NCBI RefSeq assembly: GCF_017876115.1
Contig: NZ_JAGINO010000002.1
Span: forward strand, 1 to 64,000
Direction of reading: 5' to 3'
DNA: 64,000 nt
Origin: Azospirillum picis
GTDB taxonomy: Bacteria > Pseudomonadota > Alphaproteobacteria > Azospirillales > Azospirillaceae
Shown here: positions 27,344 to 38,305 of the stretch, piece after piece
Layout of the letters: every line of letters starts with the position of its first letter
Numbering within the stretch: the stretch's first letter is position 1
Program-made: the position numbers and the translations under genes
The notes under the pieces: model-generated
What the model saw: the letters and a program-made list of their open reading frames with translations, nothing else
Database searches by the model: none
What the model was told of the DNA's origin: nothing

Positions 27344-27733
27344 GCTGCTCTCCTCGATCTCGATATCTCAACGGCAGCCCGTCGGGCCGCCTACACACCG
27401 AGCAAATCCCGCCCGGCCCTACGCCGGAACAAGGAACGCACAATGCTTCCCGCCACCCTTGCGGGGCGGCGGGAGGAGGCGACTATAGAAAACCCGCAAA
27501 ACTTGTCAAGGCCAATTACCGGCCAAATCCCGAACCCGGCCGGACGGAAGACCGCTGAACGACTTGGCGGCGGGGAGCAGAAGCACTCCATCATGGCGCG
27601 CGGCGAAGCAGAGGCTTGATCGCCATGGAGTGATGGGCAACAACCGCCGAAGGTCGATTGCCCGGTCGAACGGGCGATGCCGGCACGCCGGATCCCGTTC
27701 CACCGCCCCCTCCGATGGGAAAGGTTCGCGTTC
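27344..27733. other. Divergent promoter region between rpsM and pyk
   Basis: About 390 bases. It contains the consensus-like rpsM promoter at 27482-27509 and, downstream of it, a leader of about 130 bases. No separate pyk promoter was identified; the pyk side (27540-27720) shows no striking structure. Confidence 0.6.
27482..27509 (-). promoter_or_regulatory. Sigma70-type promoter of the rpsM operon
   Basis: On the minus strand TTGACA (27509-27504) and TATAGT (27487-27482) are separated by 16 bases, a near-perfect housekeeping promoter. The predicted transcript starts near 27475, about 130 bases before the rpsM GTG. Its strength fits a ribosomal protein operon cut off from the spc operon. Confidence 0.8.
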
Positions 27734-29182
27734 ATGACCATGACTGGCAGTGCCGGCAAGATCCGGCGGTCCCGCCTGACGAAGATCGTCGCCACGCTCG
27801 GCCCCTCCACCGCGTCGCCGGAGGTCATCGCCCGGCTGTTCGAGACCGGCGTCGACGTCTTCCGCCTGAACTTCAGCCACGGCAGCCATGCCGACCACGG
27901 CGCCCGGCTGGCGGTGCTGCGCGCGCTCGAGGCCCGGACCGGCCGCCCCATTGCCGTGATGGCGGACCTCCAGGGTCCCAAGCTGCGCGTCGCCACTTTC
28001 GCCACCGGTGCCGTCACGCTGACGCCGGGGCAGCGCTTCCGCCTGGACCTGTCGATGGAGCCGGGGGATGCGACGCGGGTCGGCCTGCCCCACCCGGAAA
28101 TCTTCGCGGCGCTGAAGCCGGACGCCGAACTGCTGTTGGACGACGGTCGGGTGCGCCTGCGGATGACCGCCTGCGGCGCCGACTTCGCGGAAACCGTGGT
28201 GGAGTCGGGAACCCGGTTGTCCGACCACAAGGGGGTCAATGTCCCGGGCGTCATGCTGCCGCTGTCGGCACTGACCGAAAAGGACCGCAAGGATCTGGCC
28301 TTCGCGCTCGACCAGGGGGTGGACTGGGTGGCGCTCAGCTTCGTCCAGCGACCGGAGGACGTGGCCGAGGCGCGCAAGCTGATCGCCGGCCGCGCCGCCC
28401 TGCTGTCGAAGCTGGAAAAGCCCCAGGCCATCGCCCATCTCGCCGAGATCATCGAGATGTCGGACGGCATCATGGTGGCGCGCGGCGACCTCGGCGTGGA
28501 ACTGCCGGCGGAGGATGTGCCGACCCTCCAGAAGCGGATCCTCCGCGAATCGCGCCAGGCCGGGAAGCCGGTGATCGTCGCCACCCAGATGCTGGAATCG
28601 ATGGTCGCTTCCCCCTCCCCCACGCGGGCGGAGGCTTCCGACGTTGCGACGGCCGTTTACGACGGCGCGGACGCGGTCATGCTGTCGGCGGAAACGGCGG
28701 TGGGCACCTATCCGGTCGAGGCGGTGTCGATCATGGACCGGATTGCCTGCCGGGTGGAGAGCGATCCGCTTTACCGCACCATCATGGACGCCCAGCATCC
28801 CGACCTGCAGCAAACGGCCGCCGACGCCATCACCGCGGCGGCCCGCCAAGTCGCCCACACCATCCAGGCCGCGGCCATAGTCACCTACACCACCAGCGGC
28901 TCGACCGTGCTGCGCGCCGCACGGGAACGCCCGGAAGTCCCGATCCTCGGGCTGACATCGGCGATCGAAACCGCGCGGCGCCTGCAATTGGTGTTCGGCG
29001 TGCTTGCCGTCCACACCGCCGACATCGCCGACTTCTCCGAGATGGTGCAGAAGGCCACCCGCATCGCCCTGCAAGACGGCATCGCGCGCGAAGGGCAGAG
29101 GCTGGTCATCACCGCCGGGGTTCCCTTCGGCACGCCGGGCAATACCAACATCCTGCGCATCGCCTGGGTCGAGGCGGACTGA
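27734..29182 (+). CDS. pyk: Pyruvate kinase
   Basis: Converts phosphoenolpyruvate and ADP to pyruvate and ATP at the end of glycolysis. The 482-residue protein shows RLTKIVATLGPSTAS, VFRLNFSHGSH, the active-site motif with EKDRKDLAFALDQGVDWVAL, SDGIMVARGDLGVELP, ATQMLESM and DVATAVYDGADAVMLSAETA. The C-terminal allosteric domain (about 350-480) is present. ATG at 27734 is used, with AAGG nine bases upstream; an in-frame ATG lies two codons on. Monocistronic, divergent from rpsM. Confidence 0.97.
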   Translation: MTMTGSAGKIRRSRLTKIVATLGPSTASPEVIARLFETGVDVFRLNFSHGSHADHGARLAVLRALEARTGRPIAVMADLQGPKLRVATFATGAVTLTPGQRFRLDLSMEPGDATRVGLPHPEIFAALKPDAELLLDDGRVRLRMTACGADFAETVVESGTRLSDHKGVNVPGVMLPLSALTEKDRKDLAFALDQGVDWVALSFVQRPEDVAEARKLIAGRAALLSKLEKPQAIAHLAEIIEMSDGIMVARGDLGVELPAEDVPTLQKRILRESRQAGKPVIVATQMLESMVASPSPTRAEASDVATAVYDGADAVMLSAETAVGTYPVEAVSIMDRIACRVESDPLYRTIMDAQHPDLQQTAADAITAAARQVAHTIQAAAIVTYTTSGSTVLRAARERPEVPILGLTSAIETARRLQLVFGVLAVHTADIADFSEMVQKATRIALQDGIAREGQRLVITAGVPFGTPGNTNILRIAWVEAD

Positions 29183-29392
29183 AAGCGCGGCCCGACGACG
29201 GAACACCGGCCTCGCAGGGGGAGCAAACCAGCGGGTGGAAAGGCGCGGGCCATCGGATCCCGGCCATCGGGTCTCGGCCATCGGGTCCCGGCCGTTGGGG
29301 TTGGGCTGCTGGAATCCGACAGTTGGATTCAGGCGGTCGGTGCCGCTGCTCCGGGCGATGGGTCGCCGCCATGATCGGCGGCGGCACGGGGA

Positions 29393-29980
29393 CTACAGTG
29401 CCAGGGATGCCGGCCGCTCCCTTCCGACCCCCATACCGTTCAGCCGGTGACGGATGGAGTCGGCTTGGTCGCGCACCCGGTCGAGGTGGGGATTGATCGC
29501 CAACGCCGCATCGAAGGCCCGGAGCGCCACCCGCTCGTCACCTATCGACAGGTAGACCAGACCCAGTTCGACCAGGGCGCCGAAATGGCGCGGTTCCAGC
29601 GACAGCGCATGGTGCAGATCGGTCATCGCCGCCGCATAGTCGCCCAGCATGTAGTGGGCCGACGCGCGCTTGTTCCATCCCTCAGCGTAGGAGGGGTCGC
29701 GGGTGACGGCCGCATCGAACGCATGCAGCGCCGCCTGGTAGTCGTCGTTGTTCAGGCTGAGGACGCCGGCGCGCAGATCATGGACCATGGCCGGATCGGG
29801 ATGTTCCAGCCAGAAGTCCCAGATATGCTCCTCGACCGATTCGGCATAGGCAACGTCGGTCGTGCTCCGCAACGCCTGGAAAAGGCTGTCGAGCTGCAGA
29901 TTCCCCTGCCCTGCCCCAGCGGGAACCCCGAGGGTCATCAGCAAAAGCACAGTCAAGGAAAAGAAGCGACGAATCAGCAT
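29393..29980 (-). CDS. Secreted tetratricopeptide-repeat protein
   Basis: A 195-residue protein with a signal peptide (LIRRFFSLTVLLLMTLGVPA) and three to four TPR units: RAGVLSLNNDDYQAALHAFD, AEGWNKRASAHYMLGDYAAA and ALVELGLVYLSIGDERVALR, the last followed by LAINPHLDRVRDQ. It is expected in the periplasm as a protein-interaction scaffold. The start at 29980 is chosen because it begins the signal peptide. A 12-base palindrome (CCCAAATTTGGG, 29983-29994) covers its ribosome-binding region and may limit translation. It is convergent with pyk. Confidence 0.85.
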   Translation of the reverse strand: MLIRRFFSLTVLLLMTLGVPAGAGQGNLQLDSLFQALRSTTDVAYAESVEEHIWDFWLEHPDPAMVHDLRAGVLSLNNDDYQAALHAFDAAVTRDPSYAEGWNKRASAHYMLGDYAAAMTDLHHALSLEPRHFGALVELGLVYLSIGDERVALRAFDAALAINPHLDRVRDQADSIRHRLNGMGVGRERPASLAL

Positions 29981-30209
29981 GCCCCAAATTTGGGCACGGA
30001 ATTCGCCATCTGCCAACTATTTTTTGGTTGCAAAACCGTAGGGATTTCGGCAGGGCACCCAAAGCCGCAGCTTGGGCCGTCGACTTATGACTGCTATGCC
30101 GTCGGTACGTGGGGTGGAACTATCGCCAAGGTTCTGGAATCGGCCGCATCCTTCGGACCGCGGGGTCGCTGCCCCCCCCTTGGCGTCACTCCTCCGAATG
30201 CCGAACGGC

Positions 30210-30227
30210 CGGCGGATTGCTCCGCCG
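30210..30227 (-). terminator. Possible terminator hairpin downstream of the EF-G gene
   Basis: Inverted repeat CGGCGGA (30210-30216) / TCCGCCG (30221-30227) with a four-base loop lies 42 bases after the EF-G stop codon on the minus strand. No T tract follows, so it is weak evidence. Confidence 0.3.
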
Positions 30228-30268
30228 ACCGTCGGGTCTCAACACAGTCCTGATTGCCCGAAAGGCGA

Positions 30269-32410
<2,142 letters not shown>

Positions 32411-32530
32411 GTTGCGGTTCCATTGCAGTAACGCGGCAACCGAAGCGCGACCGTCATGGTCGTCCGCTTCGGCGGCAGAGGTTGGTCGGGGTTTTACGGG
32501 CGATCTGTTAAGGCGTCATTAACATTCCGT

Positions 32531-32552
32531 AAACCGACAAGCAATTTGTCGG
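32531..32552 (-). terminator. Possible terminator between ridA and the EF-G gene
   Basis: Inverted repeat CCGACAA (32534-32540) / TTGTCGG (32546-32552) with a five-base loop, followed on the minus strand by only three T. It lies 88 bases beyond the ridA stop in an AT-rich stretch that also precedes the EF-G gene and must contain its promoter. Confidence 0.35.
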
Positions 32553-32639
32553 ATTATTGAAGCGCGCGGCCCTCACAGCGTTCGGGCCACGCCGGCACAC
32601 CCCAACCGAGGCTGCCGGGTCGCCCCGTTTTCCGCCGCC

Positions 32640-32987
32640 TTATTTAGCGGCGGTGACCTGAATTTCAACGAGATATTCGGGCGCCGCCAGCTTGGCTTCC
32701 ACCGTGGCACGGGCCGGCGGATTGGACGTGTCGACCCAGGCCTCCCAGGCCTTGTTCATCGCACCGAAACCGGCCATGTCCACCAGGTAGATGGTGGCCG
32801 ACAGCAGCTTGCTCTTGTCCGTGCCGGCTTCGGCCAGCAGGGCGTCGATCTGGGCCAGGATCTGGGCCGTCTGGCGCTCGACATCGGGGGCCGGCTCGGC
32901 GGCGACCTGACCGGCGAGATAGACCGTGTCCTTGTGGACGACCATCTGGCTCATGCGCGGTCCGGTATGGAAGCGCTGGATCGACAT
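32640..32987 (-). CDS. RidA family enamine/imine deaminase
   Basis: A 115-residue YjgF/YER057c/UK114 protein. RidA homologues hydrolyse reactive enamine or imine intermediates released by PLP enzymes such as threonine dehydratase. The sequence RMSQMVVHKDTVYLAGQVA and the C-terminal NPPARATVEAKLAAPEYLVEI show the family arginine in PPARAT and the final glutamate. It belongs to the Rid2/3-like side rather than archetypal RidA, because the N-terminus is RFHTGPRMSQ. ATG at 32987 has GGAG about eleven bases upstream. It follows the protease gene by 94 bases. Confidence 0.88.
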   Translation of the reverse strand: MSIQRFHTGPRMSQMVVHKDTVYLAGQVAAEPAPDVERQTAQILAQIDALLAEAGTDKSKLLSATIYLVDMAGFGAMNKAWEAWVDTSNPPARATVEAKLAAPEYLVEIQVTAAK

Positions 32988-33081
32988 GACGAAAAGACTC
33001 CGGGTTCCGGTGCTTGACGAGACGCGCGTACCTCTATGCCATTCGGGGCCGCACGCGAAGAAAAAAATGTGCACCCGCCGC

Positions 33082-33909
33082 TCAGGGCTGCCCCGCAGCG
33101 GTATTCCTCGCCAAAAGAGCGGCGAAATTGGCGGCGGGAACGGCGATGTTGCGCACCTCCGGGGTGTTGCCGGCCGCGACGCCGACTCCGGCGACGGCCC
33201 ACCCCTGCCCTTTCCCGCCATCGGCCCGCACCAGCAGCGGTCCGCCGCTGGTGCCGCGGGTCGCACTGCAATCATGCACGAGCAGTCCCCGCCCCCCTCC
33301 GAGCACCCGGCAGTCGCGATCGGCCATCAGGATCTGCGACCGGTCCTGGCTGTAGCCGCCGAGCATGACCGGGGTTCCGGCCGGCAGCGGCGCGGCCTGG
33401 ACCGGCAGGGGCGGCACGGACGCCGGCGCCGGCTCCGACAGCGTCAGGATCGCCCAGTCGCCCGCCTCGTCGGGCCGGGCCGCCGCGGGATCGTAGGACG
33501 GGTCGGTTTCCACCCGCACCACCGTCGCATGCCGGCTGTAGGCACCACGGTCATACCCGAACAGGACATGCAGGGAGGAAGCCTGGAGGAAGCGCCTGGT
33601 GCGCGGATTGAACAGGCAATGCCCGGCCGTGAGGACGGTGCGCGGCCCGACGAGGGCACCGGTGCAGCGTCCGGCGAGATTGGTCTGCACGCGCACCACG
33701 CTGCGCCACGGCGCCTCCGCGGCATCGACCGGCGCGCGGCGATCGGCCTGGCCCACCCCCGGCAGCAAGGGCTGCTCCGCCCGGGCGGCGTTTGGCGCGA
33801 CGACGGAGGCCGGAACGGCAAGTGCCAGCGCCAGTCCCGCCACGGCCCGCAGCACCGCGATGCGGAACGCGGAATCGGTCGCCGCACGTTCTTGCTCTGT
33901 TTCCCTCAA
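33082..33909 (-). CDS. Secreted trypsin-like serine protease
   Basis: A 275-residue S1-type protease with an N-terminal signal (VLRAVAGLALALAVPASVVA...AARA). The catalytic triad is visible as LTAGHC, DWAILTL and GTSGGPLLV. Cysteines in RCTGALVG, AGHCLFN, DRDCRVL and VHDCSA suggest disulfides, consistent with periplasmic or extracellular location. No PDZ domain, so it is not DegP. The start is inferred as TTG 33909, which has GGAGG seven bases upstream; ATG is absent from this frame near the signal. The start lies only 18 bases from the divergent topB start, so each promoter must lie inside or overlap the other gene. Confidence 0.85.
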   Translation of the reverse strand: MRETEQERAATDSAFRIAVLRAVAGLALALAVPASVVAPNAARAEQPLLPGVGQADRRAPVDAAEAPWRSVVRVQTNLAGRCTGALVGPRTVLTAGHCLFNPRTRRFLQASSLHVLFGYDRGAYSRHATVVRVETDPSYDPAAARPDEAGDWAILTLSEPAPASVPPLPVQAAPLPAGTPVMLGGYSQDRSQILMADRDCRVLGGGRGLLVHDCSATRGTSGGPLLVRADGGKGQGWAVAGVGVAAGNTPEVRNIAVPAANFAALLARNTAAGQP

Positions 33910-33927
33910 CTGTCTATCCTCCAGGGC

Positions 33928-36177
33928 ATGGCGACGCTGATCATCACAGAGAAATCCAGCCAGGCGAAGGACCTGCGCGCTGCGCTGGGCGACCGTCACG
34001 GCCGCATCCTGCCGGCCGAAGGCCATCTGCTGCGGCTTGCCGAACCGGACGAGGTGGATCCCGCCTGGAAGCGTTGGTCGACCGCCCTGCTGAAACCCGA
34101 CGGGCTGTACCCGACCAAGCCCGACTCCGGCGGCAACAAGGCCGCCAAGCTCCAGGCGATCACGGCCGCCCTGCGGGCCTGCGACGAGGTCATCCTCGCC
34201 ACCGACTGCGACCGCGAAGGCCAGTTGATCGGGCAGGAGATCCTGGAGCATGTGGGCTATCGCGGCAAGGTCCGTCGCGCACTTTTCACGGCCCAGGATC
34301 CCAAGACCCTGCGCGACGCCTTCACCGCCCTGAAGCCCAACGACCAGATGCGCTCTCTCTACGAGGCGGCGGTGGCACGCCAGCAGGCGGACCAGATCTA
34401 CAACCTGTCGCTGACCCGCACCGCCACGAAGACGCTGCTGGCGCCGGGTACACGTGGCGTGATCGGCATCGGCAGGGTCAAGACGCCCACCCTCGCCATC
34501 GTCTGCCTGCGCGAGTTGGAGATCCGCAACTTCAAGCCCGAGGATTACTTCGAGGTGGTGGCGACCGCCACCGTCGCCGCCGGCCAGTTCCAGTTGCGCC
34601 ATGCCCCGGCACCCCGGGACCGAATCAAGGACCGCGGGGTGGCGGAAGCCATCGCCCGCGCCGCCGACGGCCACCGCGGCGCCCTGGCGGTGACGGTCGA
34701 GGAGAAGCGGCAGGCGCCGCCCAAGCTCTACGACCTTCCCTCGCTGCAGAAGACCTGCGGTCAACGCTGGGGCTGGACTGCCGACCGCACCCTTGCTGTC
34801 GCGCAGGAACTGTATGACGGCGACGGCAAGAAGCTGATCACCTATCCGCGCGCCGAGGCCCGTTACCTGTCGGAGAACCAGATCGCCGACGTGCCGGCCG
34901 TGGTCGGCGCCCTGACCCGGTTGCGCGGCTTCGCCCACCTCGACATCGCGCGTCCGGTGATCCGCAAGGGCAAGTCCGGGCATTTCTGCGACAAGGCGCT
35001 GGAAGGGGTCTCGCACCATGCGGTGATCCCCAACGTCAACGTGTTGGACGATCTCGAAGCCCGCCTTGCCCGGCTGAGCGACGACGAGAAGCGGCTGTTC
35101 GCGCTGGTCTGCCGCTCCTATCTGGCCGCGGTCATGCCGGATTACGAATACCGGCAGACCAGCGTCGTCATGCCGGTACCGGTCGAGGGCAAGACCGCTC
35201 CCTTCCGTGCGGTCGGCCGCATTCCGTTGAAAATGGGCTGGAAGGCGGCCTTCGGCTCCGCCGAGGCCGATGGCAAGCCTGAGGAGGAGACGGAACAGAC
35301 GCTGCCTCCGCTCAACGATGGCGAGGCGGCGGTGCTGAGCGATCCGAAGGTGGAGGCGAAACGCACGCAAGCCCCTCCGCGCTACAACGAGGGAACGCTC
35401 GTCGACGCCATGCAGAATGCCTGGCGCTTCGTCGACGACCCGGCCCTGCGCGACCGGTTGAAGGAGGCGAAAGGCATCGGCACGCCCGCCACCCGCGCCG
35501 AGGTGATCAAGGGCCTGAGGAAACAGTCCCTGCTGGGTTCGGACGGCAAGTGGCTGGTGCCGACTCCGGCCGGCCTGCACCTGTTCGAGACGCTGCGGGC
35601 CGCGGCGCCGCCCCTGGTCGATCCCGGCACCACCGCGCTGTGGGAGATGAAGCTGGACGACGTGGTGACCGGCCGCGCCGACTTCCGCGCCGTGATCAAT
35701 GCCATCGCGACGGAGGCCGCCCGGCTGATCGGCGTGCTCGCCGGCCACGGCGGCACCTCGTTGGACCTCGGGCTTCCGGCAGCCAGGATACGCGCCACGC
35801 GCCGTGGCGCGGGACCGCGAGGCACCGGCAAGCCCGCGACGCGGCCCCCAAAGGGGCGCAGCCGCAAGATCGCGACGGGCGATACCGACGGCACCGGTCC
35901 CGCTCCCAAGATACGCCGCACCCGGAAGGCGACGGCCGCCGCATCCACCCGGACACCGGTTGGCTCCGGAGCGGCCGCGGGTCCGGCGGTGCCACCGCCG
36001 GATGCGACCTCGCACGGCACAGGGGCGCCGCCGGACTCCCGCCGACGCCGCGAGCCGACCGAACGCATGGTATCCTTCGCCCGCAGCTTGGCGGAACGCA
36101 AAGGCATCGACCTGCCTGATGGATGCCTGCACGACTTCGACCAGTGTCGCAGCTTTCTTGATCAGCATGCGCGCTGA
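33928..36177 (+). CDS. topB: DNA topoisomerase III
   Basis: A 749-residue type IA topoisomerase that decatenates DNA and resolves recombination intermediates. TOPRIM begins at LIITEKSSQAKDLRAALG with the acidic motif ATDCDREGQLIGQE. The catalytic tyrosine is Tyr306 in LITYPRAEARYLSEN, where most homologues read YPRT. There is no zinc finger. After residue about 610 comes a low-complexity Arg/Pro linker and then a C-terminal module PTERMVSFARSLAERKGIDL...DFDQCRSFLDQH. This module resembles the tail found on TopB/TraE proteins of plasmids and integrative elements, so the gene may have a mobile-element ancestry. It borders the low-density region that follows. Confidence 0.93.
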   Translation: MATLIITEKSSQAKDLRAALGDRHGRILPAEGHLLRLAEPDEVDPAWKRWSTALLKPDGLYPTKPDSGGNKAAKLQAITAALRACDEVILATDCDREGQLIGQEILEHVGYRGKVRRALFTAQDPKTLRDAFTALKPNDQMRSLYEAAVARQQADQIYNLSLTRTATKTLLAPGTRGVIGIGRVKTPTLAIVCLRELEIRNFKPEDYFEVVATATVAAGQFQLRHAPAPRDRIKDRGVAEAIARAADGHRGALAVTVEEKRQAPPKLYDLPSLQKTCGQRWGWTADRTLAVAQELYDGDGKKLITYPRAEARYLSENQIADVPAVVGALTRLRGFAHLDIARPVIRKGKSGHFCDKALEGVSHHAVIPNVNVLDDLEARLARLSDDEKRLFALVCRSYLAAVMPDYEYRQTSVVMPVPVEGKTAPFRAVGRIPLKMGWKAAFGSAEADGKPEEETEQTLPPLNDGEAAVLSDPKVEAKRTQAPPRYNEGTLVDAMQNAWRFVDDPALRDRLKEAKGIGTPATRAEVIKGLRKQSLLGSDGKWLVPTPAGLHLFETLRAAAPPLVDPGTTALWEMKLDDVVTGRADFRAVINAIATEAARLIGVLAGHGGTSLDLGLPAARIRATRRGAGPRGTGKPATRPPKGRSRKIATGDTDGTGPAPKIRRTRKATAAASTRTPVGSGAAAGPAVPPPDATSHGTGAPPDSRRRREPTERMVSFARSLAERKGIDLPDGCLHDFDQCRSFLDQHAR

Positions 36178-36185
36178 TCAAGAAA
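36154..36185 (+). terminator. Perfect hairpin overlapping the topB stop codon
   Basis: A 13-base perfect inverted repeat (TTTCTTGATCAGC at 36154-36166 with its complement at 36173-36185) encloses a six-base loop and spans the last four codons and stop of topB. There is no T tract after it. It may still terminate or protect the topB mRNA, or be a protein-binding dyad. Confidence 0.5.
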
Positions 36186-36354
36186 ACCTCGGGCATCCGC
36201 TGTCCGCCTCTTGACCCCACGGTCACCCATTGAGAAGGCCATCGACCAGAAGCCGGTATCGAGGGAATCCCGACTTCCCGCGGGGCGTGGAAACAGGCTA
36301 TTGAACGCGCTTCCGCGACAGTTCGGCGGATGACGTTCCGGCTGGGTTGACCGT

Positions 36355-37275
36355 ATGCCGTTCCCCCTCTCGCCCCGTGGCTCTGCCGCCTTGTGGGCAA
36401 TCGCCTCGGCCGCCACCTTCACCGCCAGTTCCGGTGCGGCCAAATTTCTCGGTCAGGCCTTGCCTGCGACGGAGCTGGCCTTCCTCAGGGCAGGCTTCGG
36501 CGTGGCACTGCTGTTCGGTGCATGGCGGCTGGCTGCCACCCTTGGGAAGCCACGCGATGTCCGCGGTCACCTGTTGCGTTGCGGCCTGGGGATCGCCGCC
36601 GCCTATAGCTTCATGTACGCTCTCACGACCATTCCCCTGGCGCTGGCGACCTTGATCTTCATCACGCGGGTCCTGCTGCTGCCGGTCGCCGGTCGCCTGA
36701 TGCTCGGGGAGCGCAGCGGCTGGCTCCTCTGGGGATGCCTGCTCATCGGCGTGGCCGGAGCCGGGGTGACGCTCTGGCCATCGCTGACCGTTCCCGAGTT
36801 CCGCGTCGGCATACTGGCGGCCGTGCTCGCGTCGGTGACATCGGCAGGCTCGCAGACGGCGGTCAGGCGACTGACGGCTTCCAATTCGCCAGAAATGATC
36901 GTGTTGATTTACACGGCCTTCTGCATGGCGGCATTGGCGCCCACCGCTGCCGAATGGGTGCTGCCGCCGATGAACGATTGGCCCGCCCTGATCGTCTTCG
37001 GGGTCTTCGCCGTTGCCGCCCAGCTCACCGCGGCCCGCGCCTATGCGAAAGCGACCGTAGCTTTCCTTGCACCCTTCGACCTGCTGACCTTCCCGGCGGC
37101 TGCTTTGATCGGCTGCCTGATGTTCGAGGAAACGCCCTCGGTCCATGAGGTGGCCGGTGGCAGTCTCGTGATCGCGTCCGCCGCTGCCGTCAGTTGGCTG
37201 GCCGGCAGGAAGTCACGGCTCCCGATGCCCGACATCGATCGTTCACCCGGCGGGAGCGTCACCTCCCCTCGGTGA
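36355..37275 (+). CDS. EamA/DMT family permease
   Basis: A 306-residue inner-membrane protein with ten predicted helices in two EamA repeats. The first repeat begins LWAIASAATFTASSGAAKFL and contains the amphipathic ATELAFLRAGFGVALL; the second starts GILAAVLASVTSAGSQTAVR. Relatives (RhaT/YdcZ group) export metabolites or amino acids; the substrate here is unknown. The ribosome-binding site is weak (GGGTTG). It stands alone between topB and the ribbon-helix-helix gene, at the left side of the low-density region. Confidence 0.87.
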   Translation: MPFPLSPRGSAALWAIASAATFTASSGAAKFLGQALPATELAFLRAGFGVALLFGAWRLAATLGKPRDVRGHLLRCGLGIAAAYSFMYALTTIPLALATLIFITRVLLLPVAGRLMLGERSGWLLWGCLLIGVAGAGVTLWPSLTVPEFRVGILAAVLASVTSAGSQTAVRRLTASNSPEMIVLIYTAFCMAALAPTAAEWVLPPMNDWPALIVFGVFAVAAQLTAARAYAKATVAFLAPFDLLTFPAAALIGCLMFEETPSVHEVAGGSLVIASAAAVSWLAGRKSRLPMPDIDRSPGGSVTSPR

Positions 37276-37386
37276 TGGGCCACCCCGATGACCGGCCTCC
37301 CCTCCTCCCAAATCTGCTCAACCCTGCCCGGAAGGGCGCTCGGGGTCGGGCCGGGAAAGGGGGGGCCGGGATTGAGGGCATGCTGG

Positions 37387-37686
37387 CTACTGCAGGGTCG
37401 TATGTTCCGTGGACACCGTTTTACGGCATTCGAAAGGCTTCGACAGCACGGCCCTGGTCATACCGTAACGGTCGAGATTGTCGACAAGACGCCGGTAATA
37501 GTCCACCACGCCAACCCGAACGGCTGCGGTCAGGCTGTCATTCCCCCGGCTGCGGTCCGCCTCCGAAACGAGGTCGGAAACCGTCATGCAGCGGCGGCGG
37601 GCAACATCGTCCACCGCCTGCCAGATTTCCTTTTCCATCCGCAGGGTGACGCGGCGTCCGTTGATCATCAGGCTACGACGCTTCAT
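37387..37686 (-). CDS. Ribbon-helix-helix regulator, copy 1
   Basis: A 99-residue predicted DNA-binding protein of the RHH_4 type. The ribbon INGRRVTLRMEKEIWQAVDD is followed by helices containing VARRRCMTVSDLVSEADRSR and SLTAAVRVGVVDYYRRLV. It is a paralogue of the protein at 41953-42288: about half of the residues across the shared 68-residue core are identical. GAGG lies eight bases before the ATG. A CRP-like dyad sits 54 bases upstream of the start (37741-37754), exactly as in the paralogue. Target genes unknown; autoregulation is possible. Confidence 0.85.
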   Translation of the reverse strand: MKRRSLMINGRRVTLRMEKEIWQAVDDVARRRCMTVSDLVSEADRSRGNDSLTAAVRVGVVDYYRRLVDNLDRYGMTRAVLSKPFECRKTVSTEHTTLQ

Positions 37687-37740
37687 GGAGTATGCCTCAC
37701 GTTGATGCCTGCAGTGTGGGCAGGCGATCGGCACGACACA

Positions 37741-37754
37741 GTGAAATTCTTCAC
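37741..37754. promoter_or_regulatory. CRP-like dyad upstream of RHH copy 1
   Basis: GTGAAATTCTTCAC forms a perfect GTGAA-N4-TTCAC palindrome, reading TGTGA-N6-TCACT on the minus strand, which matches the CRP/FNR-family half sites in nine of ten positions. It lies 54 bases before the start codon. The same dyad occurs at the equivalent place before the paralogous gene. Confidence 0.55.
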
Positions 37755-37936
37755 AAGGTCGTTGGATCGTGAGACCGCGCAGGACGAGGGCTCCGACGGC
37801 TCCAGCCTCAAGAGAACACGCTCGGGTTCCGGGGGACCGCCGCATCCGGTCGTCTGCATTGGCCGATGGCCTGTGCGAGGCGAGATCGGGCCCCCTACCG
37901 GGCGGCACCGGAGGGTCACGCGCGTCTCCGAACGGC

Positions 37937-38305
37937 TCAGAGCAGCCTGGTATGGGATGCGGCCGTCACCGCGGCGGATGCCGATGGCAAGACCGCTCTT
38001 GGCCGCAGTCCGCTCCAGACGGCAGCCTCCCACAGCCGACCGAGTTCGATCGGATTGGAACAGCTTAGTTTCTCCATGATGCGCGCGCGGTGCACTTCCA
38101 GCGTTTTCGGGCTGATCCCCAACTCGTGGGCCGCCACCTTGGATGTTCTTCCGGCCGCAAGAAGGACCAGGACATCGACCTCCCGCGCCGAAAGCTGGGA
38201 TAAGCGCGTGATTGCATCGACGCCGCGGGAACTTGTCGTACCGGCCTCGGTCCGCAGTGCCGCGCTGACGTGTGCCGGAAGGTAGCCTGACGGCATCGAC
38301 ATCAT
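37937..38305 (-). CDS. FixJ/LuxR-type output-only transcriptional regulator
   Basis: A 122-residue protein consisting mainly of a LuxR/FixJ helix-turn-helix domain (LSAREVDVLVLLAAGRTSKV then AAHELGISPKTLEVHRARIM and EKLSCSNPIELGRL). The phosphorylatable receiver domain normally in front of it is missing; only about 30 residues precede the domain. It may be a stand-alone regulator of the GerE type or the remnant of a truncated response regulator. Its ATG overlaps the stop of the upstream ORF 38302-38736 (ATGA), suggesting coupled translation. Start codons at 38305, 38302 and 38296 are all possible. Confidence 0.75.
   Translation of the reverse strand: MMSMPSGYLPAHVSAALRTEAGTTSSRGVDAITRLSQLSAREVDVLVLLAAGRTSKVAAHELGISPKTLEVHRARIMEKLSCSNPIELGRLWEAAVWSGLRPRAVLPSASAAVTAASHTRLL

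Noticed and set aside
25247..27619. Plus-strand open frame of 790 codons opposite rplQ, rpoA and rpsK
   Set aside because: It crosses three essential genes and their gaps in antisense and shows the His/Asp/Arg/Leu-rich composition of a shadow frame.
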